A stretch of DNA of 54,410 bases from Desulfomonilaceae bacterium (GCA_031082285.1 JAVHLK010000014.1:3058-57467), one strand, 5' to 3'; numbered from the stretch's first letter, positions 9,441 to 17,535 are shown. A program made the numbers and translations. Notes: generated by a model not told the origin, from the sequence alone.

Positions 9441-10439
9441 TCATCCGAACAGTTTTTCAGGAATGAAATCCTTTGCACGTACTTCCTTCATTGTGACGGC
9501 GGCGGACGGGCAGGTAACCTGGCACAATCCGCATCCCATGCACTTTTTCTCATCGACTTGCGCGGTCTGGTCCGGCGTCAGGGATATCGCGCCAAAGAAG
9601 CACCGATCCAGGCAGGTTTCGCACCCGGTGCACAGCTCCGGGTCGATTTGAGCGGCAAAGCGGCTGGGTTCAATGACGCTCACATTGTGCTGAATCAGTA
9701 CCGGCATGGTTTGACAGCAGCACGAGCAACAGTTGCATATGAAATGATCGACGCTTTGCTTGTTCATGACCACGTGAATCAGACCTTCTTCCTCGCATCG
9801 GCGTACGAGGTCGAGCGCCTGGTCCTTGGTGAGTTTTCGGCCGGTTCCCCGAGCGAGAGAGTAATCCGCGGCACGGTTGATTTGCAGGCACGCCTCCAAT
9901 TCCTTGTCGCATTTGTGCGCCGTCAATCTGCACGTGCACTTTGTAACACTCAGGCTCTTGGAACTATTGATTATTTCTTCCACGTCTTCGTAGGCCAACA
10001 CATGGGATTTGGCCTGAACCGTGATTCCGACGGGAATGACGCGTGTGAACGGCCGAGGGACGATCCGGCTGTACTGTTTGGCAACCTCGGGCCATTCCAC
10101 CTCCATAAAATCCTGCCAGAGGTCCAGGAAGGCTTGAGGAGCACCAGGCCAGAGTATTGTGGCGTCGTGAAACTGGACCAGGTCCCGGCCCATGCGATAC
10201 GTGGGAGGGTCGGTCTTTGCGGAAGGAAATACCAGTCCCTTCACAAAGAGAGTCTCGAGCGCGGTCTCGACGCGTTCGACGTCATGCCCAAGCTTTTCCG
10301 CCAGTGAGGGCGCGTTCCCCGGCATGCGAAGGAGCATCTCGGCTTCTTCTCGACCGGCAATCATCTCAAACAGCCGAGGTATTCTTTGTGAGTGACCCAA
10401 GCCGATCCTCTTGGCAAGTTCCGTATAAATGGCATCCAT
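9441..10439 (-). CDS. Ferredoxin-like protein with winged-helix-like N-terminus and 19 cysteines
   Basis: The C-terminal 60 residues hold two classical 4Fe-4S motifs, CTGCETCLDRC and CMGCGLCQVTCP, so the protein is probably an electron carrier or a subunit of a larger complex in the cytoplasm. Before them is a striking cluster FICNCCSCCCQTMP and an upstream cysteine set (TKCTCRLTAHKC, EACL), which could bind further metal. The first 90 residues (helical, SLAEKLGHDVERVETALETL) look like a winged helix. Total length is 332. I start it at the ATG at 10439, preceded by GGAGG at eight bases; an ATG five codons upstream overlaps that site. It ends 20 bp from the end of mobB, convergent with it. The specific partner or reaction is unknown. 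Confidence 0.8.
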   Translation of the reverse strand: MDAIYTELAKRIGLGHSQRIPRLFEMIAGREEAEMLLRMPGNAPSLAEKLGHDVERVETALETLFVKGLVFPSAKTDPPTYRMGRDLVQFHDATILWPGAPQAFLDLWQDFMEVEWPEVAKQYSRIVPRPFTRVIPVGITVQAKSHVLAYEDVEEIINSSKSLSVTKCTCRLTAHKCDKELEACLQINRAADYSLARGTGRKLTKDQALDLVRRCEEEGLIHVVMNKQSVDHFICNCCSCCCQTMPVLIQHNVSVIEPSRFAAQIDPELCTGCETCLDRCFFGAISLTPDQTAQVDEKKCMGCGLCQVTCPSAAVTMKEVRAKDFIPEKLFG

Positions 10440-10634
10440 TCGGTCATCCTCCATTGCCCGGTGTCGTGAGGCCTCATTGCTCCACGGCCCTCATACGGTC
10501 GCGTGCGCTCAACCTCCGGTAATGCTTCGTCCAGCCTCTCGCTTTAGCGTCAACGCCGGTATCACACACGGGACCGACGGTGGGCCGATGACCCCACTAA
10601 GCCGGTTCCCGGGTCCGTGCACACCGTCTCGACG

Positions 10635-11444
10635 TCAGTGGTGTTCTCCGTACTCGTTGCTCACCGCCTTGGAGAGGGCTTCGGCCGTCCTGACCGCGAG
10701 AGCCTTGGTTCTCTCCATCTTGCCCGGGGTCAGGTGCCAGTCCAGCCCCACCAGCCAGATACCGGCAACCATTCGCTTCCGGTTCTTCTTGCCGTAGAAA
10801 ACCGGCACCGCCACGGCCTGTACATTGGAAATATACTCCTCGACATCGAGTGCCACGCCGGTCTCGCGGACCTTTTCGAGCTGGAGCAGATACTCGTGCG
10901 GGTCCGTTATGGACCGGGACGTAAATTGCGGAAGGTGCTGCCGCGTGAGTATCTTCTGCTGGGTCTCGCGGTCCAGGTACGCAAGAAAGACCTTGCCGCA
11001 CGCTCCGGCAAACATCGAAAGCCTTGTGCCCGGTTTCGCGGTAACCTTGAGCTCTTTTGTCGACTCGATCTGGTCCAGGATCAAGATGTAATGGCCGGTG
11101 AACATTCCGAGGAACACGTCTTCATCGAGATCCCTACTGAGCTTCTCGAGAAAGGGACGAGCTTGTCCCACCAGGGGAATCCTAACCGACGCTTTTACCG
11201 CGATGTCCCTCACCGCGTGCCCCGCCGTGTATTTGCGGGTAACCGGATCGCGCAGCACCCACCCGGATTCCTCCAGCGCGGCCAGAATACCATGAGTGGT
11301 CGACTTTGCCAAAGCCAGCTTGGCGGCAATCTCACTTATGCCCGGATTGCTCGGGGACGTGATGATCATTTTCAGCACCCGCATCGCCTTTGACACGATG
11401 GGTGCCGAATACGCAATGGGGGCGGCTTTTTCTCTCCTCATCAT
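10635..11444 (-). CDS. IclR-family transcriptional regulator
   Basis: This is a DNA-binding regulator of IclR type, 269 residues. The N-terminal winged helix is visible as IVSKAMRVLKMIITSPSNPGISEIAAKLALAKSTTHGILAAL in successive pieces: the recognition helix is AKSTTHGILAALEESGWV. The C-terminal IclR effector domain follows, with DVFLGMFTGHYILILDQIES, GTRLSMFAGACGKVFLAYL and a terminal AVAVPVF-GIWLVG core. It is divergent from the operon of an unknown protein and the molybdenum hydroxylase, and a 16-bp palindrome lies in the shared promoter region at 11522-11537. In this family the usual arrangement is a regulator next to the catabolic genes it controls, so it probably regulates the hydroxylase operon, with the hydroxylase substrate or a related compound as effector. 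That is an inference. Confidence 0.92.
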   Translation of the reverse strand: MMRREKAAPIAYSAPIVSKAMRVLKMIITSPSNPGISEIAAKLALAKSTTHGILAALEESGWVLRDPVTRKYTAGHAVRDIAVKASVRIPLVGQARPFLEKLSRDLDEDVFLGMFTGHYILILDQIESTKELKVTAKPGTRLSMFAGACGKVFLAYLDRETQQKILTRQHLPQFTSRSITDPHEYLLQLEKVRETGVALDVEEYISNVQAVAVPVFYGKKNRKRMVAGIWLVGLDWHLTPGKMERTKALAVRTAEALSKAVSNEYGEHH

Positions 11445-11521
11445 AACTCATCCGTGACGTCTTGAATCGCGGTTTGCCGTTACCCGGCGTTCTCCTCGGA
11501 AGTCGCGGCACAATGTTTCCT

Positions 11522-11537
11522 GTTCATGATAATGAAC
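11522..11537. promoter_or_regulatory. Perfect palindrome, candidate operator for the IclR-type regulator
   Basis: GTTCAT-GATA-ATGAAC is a perfect inverted repeat of 6-bp arms. It sits in the divergent region, 78 bp before the regulator start and 65 bp before the -35 of the opposite promoter. Size and place suit a binding site for a dimer. Confidence 0.5.
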
Positions 11538-11601
11538 TGCTATTGTTATAAGCCCGTCGACGACCGGTTGTCAATGGTTTTCAATAGCACTGGTTTATGG
11601 C

Positions 11602-11630
11602 TTGACACAGATTCGTCCTGAGGCTATCCT
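11602..11630 (+). promoter_or_regulatory. Sigma-70 promoter of the unknown-protein and molybdenum hydroxylase operon
   Basis: TTGACA (11602-11607), 17 bp, TATCCT (11625-11630). The TTG that looks like the start of the following open frame is in fact the -35 element, which moves the true start to the ATG at 11677. Confidence 0.7.
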
Positions 11631-11676
11631 GAAGAAAACAAAAAGTTCCTCATACAGAAACTGTATCGAGCCGCAC

Positions 11677-12453
11677 ATGCTCAGTATAAAATTGTCCGAT
11701 ATAGTGAGGGCCACCCTGACGAAGCAATCCGGGAATGAAGGGTGGATCGGAGTCTCTCCAAGGGGAGATGAATATCACGTGGTCGTGCCCGTGGACGTCC
11801 AGATTGCCCGAGGCGTGATGGCGTGCAACCGGCCGACGGACGGCACCCCGTTCGGGGGATATGCCGGGTGGCTCTACTTCAGATGTCCTCAATATGAGGG
11901 CCAAGGCGTCGATGACGAGGCCCTGCGCGAAGAAAAGGCCCGCGAGACCGGCGCTCGGCTGATCTCGTGGCTGGCTTTATTTCAAATCGAGGCGCGCCTT
12001 GATACCCGCCCGACGGGGGGCCGTGCACAACCCGGCACGTCTGAGGACGGCCTTCGAGGCCCGTCACCTTCCCGAGGCAAGAAAACCTCGCACGCCGAAC
12101 ACGCGCCGCGCCGCGAGCGAATTACCTGTTCAGGATGCGGCAAGTCATGGAGCGGCCCGGCACGGTTGATCGGAGACGCGGGAACGAAATGGGAGGGATA
12201 CCGCGCGTGTTCGGAGGACTTCCGTTTGGGACGGTACGTCTTTTCACACGAATGCGGCGCCCAAGTTGAAGTCGCGGTGACGCGATTTGCGAGGCTGAGG
12301 CGCGGAGGACGATCGCTGGTCGGATCGCATGCCTGCCCGGGACTCTGTTATTACGAAACATCTCTGCGCGGGTGTTCGGCTGCATGTGAAGGTGCAGTCT
12401 ACAGGCGCATCGCGCGACGACTCGGATCGCGCGGAAAACAGAGGAAAGTCTGA
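11677..12453 (+). CDS. Unknown cysteine-rich protein, first gene of the hydroxylase operon
   Basis: I cannot name a family. From the ATG at 11677 the product has 258 residues in two parts. The first 110 (SIKLSDIVRATLTKQSG, GYAGWLYFRCPQYEGQGVDD, ETGARLISWLALFQIE) look like a compact domain. A basic, proline-rich linker follows. The last 100 residues contain paired cysteines (TCSGCGKSW, SHECGAQVEV, HACPGLCYYE, GCSAACEGA) that could bind zinc or an iron-sulfur cluster. The longer frame begins at 11602, but that codon is the -35 of the promoter, so translation must start further in; the ribosome binding site before 11677 is weak. It precedes the hydroxylase medium subunit by 91 bp on the same strand, so it may regulate, mature or partner that enzyme. 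No signal peptide is seen. Confidence 0.6.
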   Translation: MLSIKLSDIVRATLTKQSGNEGWIGVSPRGDEYHVVVPVDVQIARGVMACNRPTDGTPFGGYAGWLYFRCPQYEGQGVDDEALREEKARETGARLISWLALFQIEARLDTRPTGGRAQPGTSEDGLRGPSPSRGKKTSHAEHAPRRERITCSGCGKSWSGPARLIGDAGTKWEGYRACSEDFRLGRYVFSHECGAQVEVAVTRFARLRRGGRSLVGSHACPGLCYYETSLRGCSAACEGAVYRRIARRLGSRGKQRKV

Positions 12454-12544
12454 CTGCGACGGTTACCGTAATTGCTCGTCGCGGCCTTGTTCAACGGGAC
12501 CGTATTTTCGATTCCTTCATTTTTTTCACAGGAGGTAAGTGAAA

Positions 12545-13432
12545 ATGCTCCTGCCGAAATTTGAGTACCATGAGCCGTCGACGCTTCAGGATGCTCTCAA
12601 TCTCCTCTCGGAATTGGGAGGCAACGCGAAGGTGTTGGCGGGCGGAACCGATCTCTTGGTGCGGATGAAGCAGAAGATCGACAGGCCCAGTCACGTGATT
12701 TCCATTGCCCGGGTTCCGGGTCTCGATGCAATCATCCCCAGAAACGGTCATGGAGTGACTATCGGAGGGGCGGTGAGCGCGGGGGCGATCTCGCGGCACG
12801 AACTTCTCAACGATCGGTTTCTTCCCTTGGCCTTGGCTGCGGGACGTCTCGGGGCCCCCATGATTCGGAACCGGGCCACCATAGGAGGCAACCTGGTCAA
12901 CGCCCGCCCCGCCGCGGACCTGCCCCCCCCGTGCATGGTGCTCAATGCGGAATTCAAACTGAAAAGTGCGTCCGGCGAGCGCGAGGTGGCGGCCGTCGAG
13001 TTCTTCCGCGGACCCGGGGAGGCGGACATAGAGCCCAATGAGTTGCTCGTGTCGATCAATGTGGAGACTCCCATGCCGTGGACCGGCGGTTCCTACATCA
13101 AGTTGGGTGCAAGAAAGACCCTCGAGATCTCAATGGTTAACGTTGCCGCTCTGATCACGCTCCAGTCGCCCGACGGCGTAATCACAGATGCGAGAATCGC
13201 TCTTGGAGCCGTGGCTCCCACACCGGTACGTGCATACGCGGCCGAAGAATTGCTCATTGGAGAGAAGCCGACCGACGAGTTGTTCGAGAGGGCAGGTATG
13301 ACGGGAGTGGGGCTTTGCAGTCCCATCACCGATCATCGCGGTACCATGGAGTATCGGTGCATGATGATTGAGGTACTGGTCAAGCGGTCACTCAAGCAGG
13401 CCGTCGAAAGGGCGAAGTCGTGGAAACCGTGA
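12545..13432 (+). CDS. Molybdenum hydroxylase, FAD-binding medium subunit
   Basis: This subunit of a xanthine-oxidase-family hydroxylase binds FAD and passes electrons from the iron-sulfur subunit to an external acceptor. The two FAD motifs are clear: AKVLAGGTDLLVRMKQK near residue 30 and APMIRNRATIGGNLVNARPA near residue 105, followed by the CO-dehydrogenase flavoprotein C-terminal domain. The ATG at 12545 starts nine bases after AGGAGG, whereas the GTG at 12539 lies only three bases after it, so I prefer the ATG (295 residues). The extra iron-sulfur loop that marks the beta subunit of 4-hydroxybenzoyl-CoA reductase is absent. The small and large subunit genes follow directly. Confidence 0.93.
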   Translation: MLLPKFEYHEPSTLQDALNLLSELGGNAKVLAGGTDLLVRMKQKIDRPSHVISIARVPGLDAIIPRNGHGVTIGGAVSAGAISRHELLNDRFLPLALAAGRLGAPMIRNRATIGGNLVNARPAADLPPPCMVLNAEFKLKSASGEREVAAVEFFRGPGEADIEPNELLVSINVETPMPWTGGSYIKLGARKTLEISMVNVAALITLQSPDGVITDARIALGAVAPTPVRAYAAEELLIGEKPTDELFERAGMTGVGLCSPITDHRGTMEYRCMMIEVLVKRSLKQAVERAKSWKP

Positions 13433-13472
13433 GACCCTGTCCAAACCCAACCGGTGTGAGGGAGAATATGCA

Positions 13473-13958
13473 ATGAAGACCATTATACAAATGACCGTCA
13501 ACGGAGAGCTGGTGGAATCGGCCGTGGAGCCGAACCGGACGCTCCTGCAGTTCTTGAGAGAAGACTTGGACTTGACCGGTACCAAACACGGCTGCGGTCT
13601 CGGTGATTGCGGTGCGTGCACCGTGATACTCGACGGAAAGCCGGTGAACTCGTGCTTGGTGCTAGCCGTGCAGGCTCACGGCAGGGAAGTGCTCACGATA
13701 GAGGGACTTGCAGAGAACGGCAACCTGCATCCCATTCAGCAGGCCTTTGTTGACAAGGGCGCGATTCAATGCGGGTTTTGCACTCCGGGTATGATTCTGT
13801 CGGCCAAAGCTCTGCTCGATGAGAATCCCAAACCGTCGGAGCTTGAGATTCGAACCGCGATTTCGGGGAATCTCTGCCGTTGCACCGGCTACCAGAAGAT
13901 TGTCGAGGCCGTTCAGGAGGCGGCAACCGTGATCGATGGAACGGAGGTGTCCTCATGA
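13473..13958 (+). CDS. Molybdenum hydroxylase, 2Fe-2S small subunit
   Basis: This subunit carries the two 2Fe-2S clusters that move electrons from the molybdenum site to FAD. The N-terminal plant-type cluster motif KHGCGLGDCGACTV with a later cysteine (PVNSC) and the C-terminal motif QCGFCTPGM plus GNLCRCTGYQ are complete. From ATG 13473 (behind GAGGGAG) it has 161 residues, the normal length; a longer upstream frame overlaps the medium subunit gene and adds nothing family-like. Its stop overlaps the start of the large subunit gene (ATGA), so the subunits are translationally coupled. Confidence 0.95.
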   Translation: MKTIIQMTVNGELVESAVEPNRTLLQFLREDLDLTGTKHGCGLGDCGACTVILDGKPVNSCLVLAVQAHGREVLTIEGLAENGNLHPIQQAFVDKGAIQCGFCTPGMILSAKALLDENPKPSELEIRTAISGNLCRCTGYQKIVEAVQEAATVIDGTEVSS

Positions 13959-16306
13959 AGGATTTCAAGGTTCTCAATACCAGAGCCCCGAGAATCGACG
14001 GACCGGCCAAGGCCGTTGGCAAGGCCAAATACGCGGACGACCTGACCATGCCTGGTGCGCTCTACGCAGCGATTTTACAGAGTCCTCTCGCCCATGCCAA
14101 AATTCTGAATATCGATACGTCCAAGGCCCGCAAGCTGCCGGGCGTGAAGGCCGTCGTTACGTCCAAGGAGGCGGGTCTGGTCAGGTACGGGGTTTCTCCC
14201 GCACGATACGATGAAACATTGTTCGCTCACGAGAAGGTCCGTTACGTGGGTGACGAAATTGCCGCCGTGGCCGCAGTGGATCTTGCAACCGCGCAGGAAG
14301 CCGTTGAATTGATCAAGGTCGATTACGAGGAACTCCCCGCGGTGTTCGATATGTTCGAAGCGATGAAAGAGGGTGCGCCTCAGATTCACGACGAATTCCC
14401 CGGCAACATGAATGCCGAAGTGCATCAGGAGTTTGGGGACACGGATGCCGCGTTGGCCCAATGCGATCTCGTGGTGGACCACACCTTTCTCAATAAGAGA
14501 CAGGATGCGGCGTTCATAGAACCCCATTCCTGTTTGGCCGTGTTCGATCTCGACGGCAGACTCACGTTGCACACGTCCACCCAAGTGCCGCATTACGTGA
14601 TGCGGACGGTGGCCATGGTGCTCGGCATTCCCGTCGGCAATGTGCGTGTCGTGAAGCCGTACGTGGGGGGCGGTTTCGGTCCCAAGTGTGAGGCCACGCC
14701 CTTGGAAATGAGCGCGGCATTGCTGGCCAGGACAACCGGGAAACCGGTGAAGATGAACTACACGCGCGAACAGGTCTTCCTTCACAGTCGTGCTCGGCAT
14801 CAGTTCTATGCGGAGATGAGCCTTGGAGTCATGAAGGATGGAACCATGGTCGCTCTGCGTAACAAGGCCGTACTCGACGGCGGCGCATACACGAGCTTCG
14901 GAATCGCGACCGTGTACTATTCCGGTTCCTTGCTGGGCGGTCCTTACAAGCTCAAAGCCATGAAGTATGACGGCTATCGAGTCTACACGAACAAACCGAC
15001 CTGCGGGGCTCAGCGAGGACACGGAGGGGTCGCCCACCGTGCGGCCTTCGAGCAGCTTCTTGACATGACCGCGGAGAAACTCGGAATCGATCCGGTAGAG
15101 ATGCGTCTCAAGAACATCATGGCCACCGGCGACGTGACCATCAACGAACTCGACATGTCGAGTCTCGGCATGAAGGAATGCGTCGAAGCCGTTCGTGACG
15201 GTTCCGATTGGAAAAATAAGAAGGGCAAGCTGCCCAAAGGTAAGGGAATCGGTATGGCGTGCGGGTTCTTCGTCTCCGGAGCCGGATATCCCATTTATCG
15301 GTCGGACACGTACCATTCCACCGTGGTCATCAAGGTAAGCGAAGATGGGGGTGTCGCCACCGTGCTGACCGGGTCCGCGGAGATAGGCCAAGGGTCCGAT
15401 ACCACTATGGCGATGATCGCTGCCGAGACGCTTGGGATTCCTCTTTCCCATGTTCGCGTCGTTTCGGGGGACACCGATTTGAGCGTCGACCTCGGTGCAT
15501 ATTCGAGTCGGCAAACCCTGATGACGGGACACGCGACAAAAGAAGCCGCGGAGCAGATTCGAAATGCCATAGCCTCCTATCTTGCGGAAGAAATGGACTG
15601 CAGTCCGGAAAGCATATCCTTTTCCGACGGGATCGTGAAGTTCGACGGCCAACCGGGAAATTTCCAGCACATACGCGTGCAGTATATTAAGGAACACCGC
15701 GGTTGGACCGACCCCCCGTCAGGAGAGTACCTGACTTTCAGAGAAGCCGCACGGCTCGCCTACCTTAAGGGAGGCACGCTTGTAGGCACCGGCAAGTATA
15801 AACCCCCCAGATTGGGCGGATCCTATAAAGGGGCCGCCGTGGGAACGTCGCCCGCTTACGGCTGTTCGGCACAGGTGGTGGAAGTCTCGGTGGACATGGA
15901 AACCGGCGAGATTACCGTGGACAACATGACCGATGCACATGACTGCGGGCTGGCAATCAACCGCACCCTGGTCGAAGGCCAGATGCAGGGTTCACTGTCC
16001 ATGGGGCTTGGCGAGTGTCTCTTCGAAGAAGTCAAGTTTGACTCGCGAGGGAGAGTCCTCAACCCGTCGCTGGGAGAGTACAGGATACCTACGGCTCTGG
16101 ACATGCCCAACGTGAAATCCATCATCGTTGAATCGAGTGAGCCTCACGGGCCTTACGGAGCCAAGGAAGTCGGCGAGGGAGCCATCATGCCTACCATTCC
16201 GGCAATCCTCAATGCAATCTCCGATGCCACGGGCATCCGGATCAATGAATTGCCGGTAACATCCGAACGGCTGTTCATGGCGCTCAAGAACAAAGAGAAC
16301 GCGTGA
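13955..16306 (+). CDS. Molybdenum hydroxylase, molybdopterin-binding large subunit
   Basis: This is the catalytic subunit, 783 residues, of the xanthine oxidase / aldehyde oxidase / 4-hydroxybenzoyl-CoA reductase family, which hydroxylates or dehydroxylates aromatic or aldehyde substrates at a molybdenum centre. Seen: the N-terminal a/b hammerhead domain (RIDGPAKAVGKAKYADDL), the cofactor loops GGGFGPKCEATPLEMSAAL and GAQRGHGGVAHRAAFEQLLD, GSAEIGQGSDTTMAMIAAE, and the catalytic glutamate in GAKEVGEGA (residue 741). The GAKEVGEG form and overall order favour the 4-hydroxybenzoyl-CoA reductase or CoxL-like side over true xanthine dehydrogenase. Substrate is unknown: no benzoate, purine or nicotinate genes are near. 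The likely start ATG at 13955 is preceded by GGAGG and overlaps the small subunit stop. Confidence 0.93.
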   Translation: MKDFKVLNTRAPRIDGPAKAVGKAKYADDLTMPGALYAAILQSPLAHAKILNIDTSKARKLPGVKAVVTSKEAGLVRYGVSPARYDETLFAHEKVRYVGDEIAAVAAVDLATAQEAVELIKVDYEELPAVFDMFEAMKEGAPQIHDEFPGNMNAEVHQEFGDTDAALAQCDLVVDHTFLNKRQDAAFIEPHSCLAVFDLDGRLTLHTSTQVPHYVMRTVAMVLGIPVGNVRVVKPYVGGGFGPKCEATPLEMSAALLARTTGKPVKMNYTREQVFLHSRARHQFYAEMSLGVMKDGTMVALRNKAVLDGGAYTSFGIATVYYSGSLLGGPYKLKAMKYDGYRVYTNKPTCGAQRGHGGVAHRAAFEQLLDMTAEKLGIDPVEMRLKNIMATGDVTINELDMSSLGMKECVEAVRDGSDWKNKKGKLPKGKGIGMACGFFVSGAGYPIYRSDTYHSTVVIKVSEDGGVATVLTGSAEIGQGSDTTMAMIAAETLGIPLSHVRVVSGDTDLSVDLGAYSSRQTLMTGHATKEAAEQIRNAIASYLAEEMDCSPESISFSDGIVKFDGQPGNFQHIRVQYIKEHRGWTDPPSGEYLTFREAARLAYLKGGTLVGTGKYKPPRLGGSYKGAAVGTSPAYGCSAQVVEVSVDMETGEITVDNMTDAHDCGLAINRTLVEGQMQGSLSMGLGECLFEEVKFDSRGRVLNPSLGEYRIPTALDMPNVKSIIVESSEPHGPYGAKEVGEGAIMPTIPAILNAISDATGIRINELPVTSERLFMALKNKENA

Positions 16307-16318
16307 GGCGGAGGCGAA

Positions 16319-16351
16319 CGGGGGAATGTTCGTGTGACCCGACTTCCCCCG
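16319..16351 (+). terminator. Stem-loop after the hydroxylase operon
   Basis: CGGGGGAA (16319-16326) pairs with TTCCCCCG (16344-16351) around a 17-base loop, 12 bp past the large-subunit stop. No T-tract follows, so it may stabilise the 3' end rather than terminate by itself. Confidence 0.4.
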
Positions 16352-16556
16352 CTCGTTCCACATATGCCGCCCGTCATCCGGCCATGCCTGAAAGCTTCAA
16401 CCTCCCTCTACTCCGTCTCATCCGTTCCCTTATGCACCCCGGCGGATCATGTCTGCGCCGCCGTGCACGCACCGGCACCGTGCCTGAGTTGTCACGACCG
16501 GGAGAAGCGTCCCGTGCTCACGCGGGAAAGCCGTCTCATCCGGGGCGCACGTACAT

Positions 16557-16582
16557 CCACTTCATGCCCGGTTATGAAGTGG
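16557..16582. promoter_or_regulatory. Perfect 9-bp inverted repeat before the ThiS/MoaD-like gene
   Basis: CCACTTCAT, eight bases, then ATGAAGTGG. It lies about 80 bp before the GTG at 16665. It may be an operator or an mRNA leader hairpin; no T-tract follows. The rest of the gap 16307-16664 shows no gene or promoter I can support. Confidence 0.35.
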
Positions 16583-16664
16583 TCGTGCCGGCGAAAGGGA
16601 TTAGCAGGGGCTTCGAGTCCTACTGAATGAGTAGTGAGGGTCGGTGCCCCATGAGAGGTTTTCA

Positions 16665-16868
16665 GTGAAATTCATATTCAACGGTTTTCCGGAAGAGGTG
16701 GAAGGCTGCGAGCTGACCGTAAAGGATCTCTTGGAAAGAACCCGGGAAGATGATCCCGCAGTGATCGTGGAAGTGAACGGTCGATTCATTTATCGCAAGG
16801 ATTTCAGCAGCTGTTCCATCAAAGAAGGCGATCGCGTCGAATTCATCCACCCGTCCTTCGGCGGATAG
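16665..16868 (+). CDS. ThiS/MoaD-like sulfur carrier protein
   Basis: This 67-residue protein has the ubiquitin-like fold pattern of the small sulfur carriers (KFIFNGFPEEVEG, LTVKDLLE, VIVEVNGRFIYR, IKEGDRVEFIHP) and ends in the diglycine FGG that is activated as a thiocarboxylate. The GTG at 16665 is preceded by GAGAGG at six bases; starting further up at 16644 adds seven residues without support. Neither the ThiG/ThiF/MoaE partners nor thiamine genes are nearby. It sits between the molybdenum hydroxylase operon and queE, so a role in molybdenum or tungsten cofactor synthesis is possible, but thiamine-type or other sulfur delivery is equally open. Confidence 0.75.
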   Translation: MKFIFNGFPEEVEGCELTVKDLLERTREDDPAVIVEVNGRFIYRKDFSSCSIKEGDRVEFIHPSFGG

Positions 16869-16893
16869 ATCGAGCCCGCGGCGTCAACAGGCG

Positions 16894-17535
16894 TCACACG
16901 CCTCTCGCGTCGTGCGGCCAGATGTACTTGTGTATCTGGAGTTGAAACCGAACGGACAGGCGATCCTCAAGAATCCACTCTACGAGATTGCGCGGCGGGA
17001 GCTCGCCGAAAACCGTCGAGAAGAGAATCTCCGTGCGCGAACGTCCGAACCGTTCCCTGACGATTCCTCTGGCCCACTCATAATCGTGTCGGTCGGAAAT
17101 GACGAACTTGACTTCATCGCCGTCTCTGAGCCGCCAGATATTTTCCCACATGAACTGCTTGCTTTCTCCGCTGGCAGGACACTTGATATCCATAATGCGT
17201 ATGACGCCCTCGGGAAGCAATGATATGTCCAGGGAGCCGTTTGTCTCCACAAGAACCCGGTGACCTCGCTGTTTAAGAAGCGCCGTGAGTTCCGGAGTCC
17301 CCTCTTGTATCAACGGTTCCCCGCCCGTAATCTCGACAAGATTTGAGTCGAGGGATGAAACCCGGTCCAGTATTTCGTCAAGCGACATCTCGTGGCCGGC
17401 TTCCAGAGCGTATCGAGTATCGCACTGCCGACACCTGAGATTGCAGCCCGCCAGTCTGACGAATGTGCAGGGCAGCCCCGTGTACGATGATTCCCCCTGG
17501 ATGCTTCTGAAAATCTCACTGACCATGAACTGCAT
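16894..17535 (-). CDS. queE: 7-carboxy-7-deazaguanine synthase QueE
   Basis: QueE is a radical-SAM enzyme that forms the deazaguanine ring in queuosine (tRNA) or archaeosine-type pathways. Seen: the start VSEIFRSIQGESSYTGLPCTFVRL, the cluster motif CNLRCRQC (C-x3-C-x2-C), the SAM-binding VEITGGEPL, and VLVETNGSLD. Length 213, typical. The ATG at 17535 is preceded by GAGGGAG. No queC, queD or queF is in the window. It ends 26 bp from the ThiS-like gene, convergent with it, and is divergent from the RACo-like gene. Confidence 0.93.
   Translation of the reverse strand: MQFMVSEIFRSIQGESSYTGLPCTFVRLAGCNLRCRQCDTRYALEAGHEMSLDEILDRVSSLDSNLVEITGGEPLIQEGTPELTALLKQRGHRVLVETNGSLDISLLPEGVIRIMDIKCPASGESKQFMWENIWRLRDGDEVKFVISDRHDYEWARGIVRERFGRSRTEILFSTVFGELPPRNLVEWILEDRLSVRFQLQIHKYIWPHDARGV

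Noticed and set aside
11602-11676. TTG start at 11602 for the unknown cysteine-rich protein
   Set aside because: This TTG is the -35 (TTGACA) of a good promoter, so translation must start downstream, at 11677.
14075-15697. A 540-residue open frame antisense to the molybdenum hydroxylase large subunit
   Set aside because: Shadow of a gene with intact family motifs on the other strand.
16303-16630. Open frames of about 100 residues in the gap after the hydroxylase operon
   Set aside because: Two frames are open at once, each with low-complexity sequence; no ribosome binding site or motif.
16307-16664. Possible molybdenum cofactor riboswitch before the ThiS/MoaD-like gene
   Set aside because: Only simple hairpins are visible; I could not recognise the conserved core of a known riboswitch.
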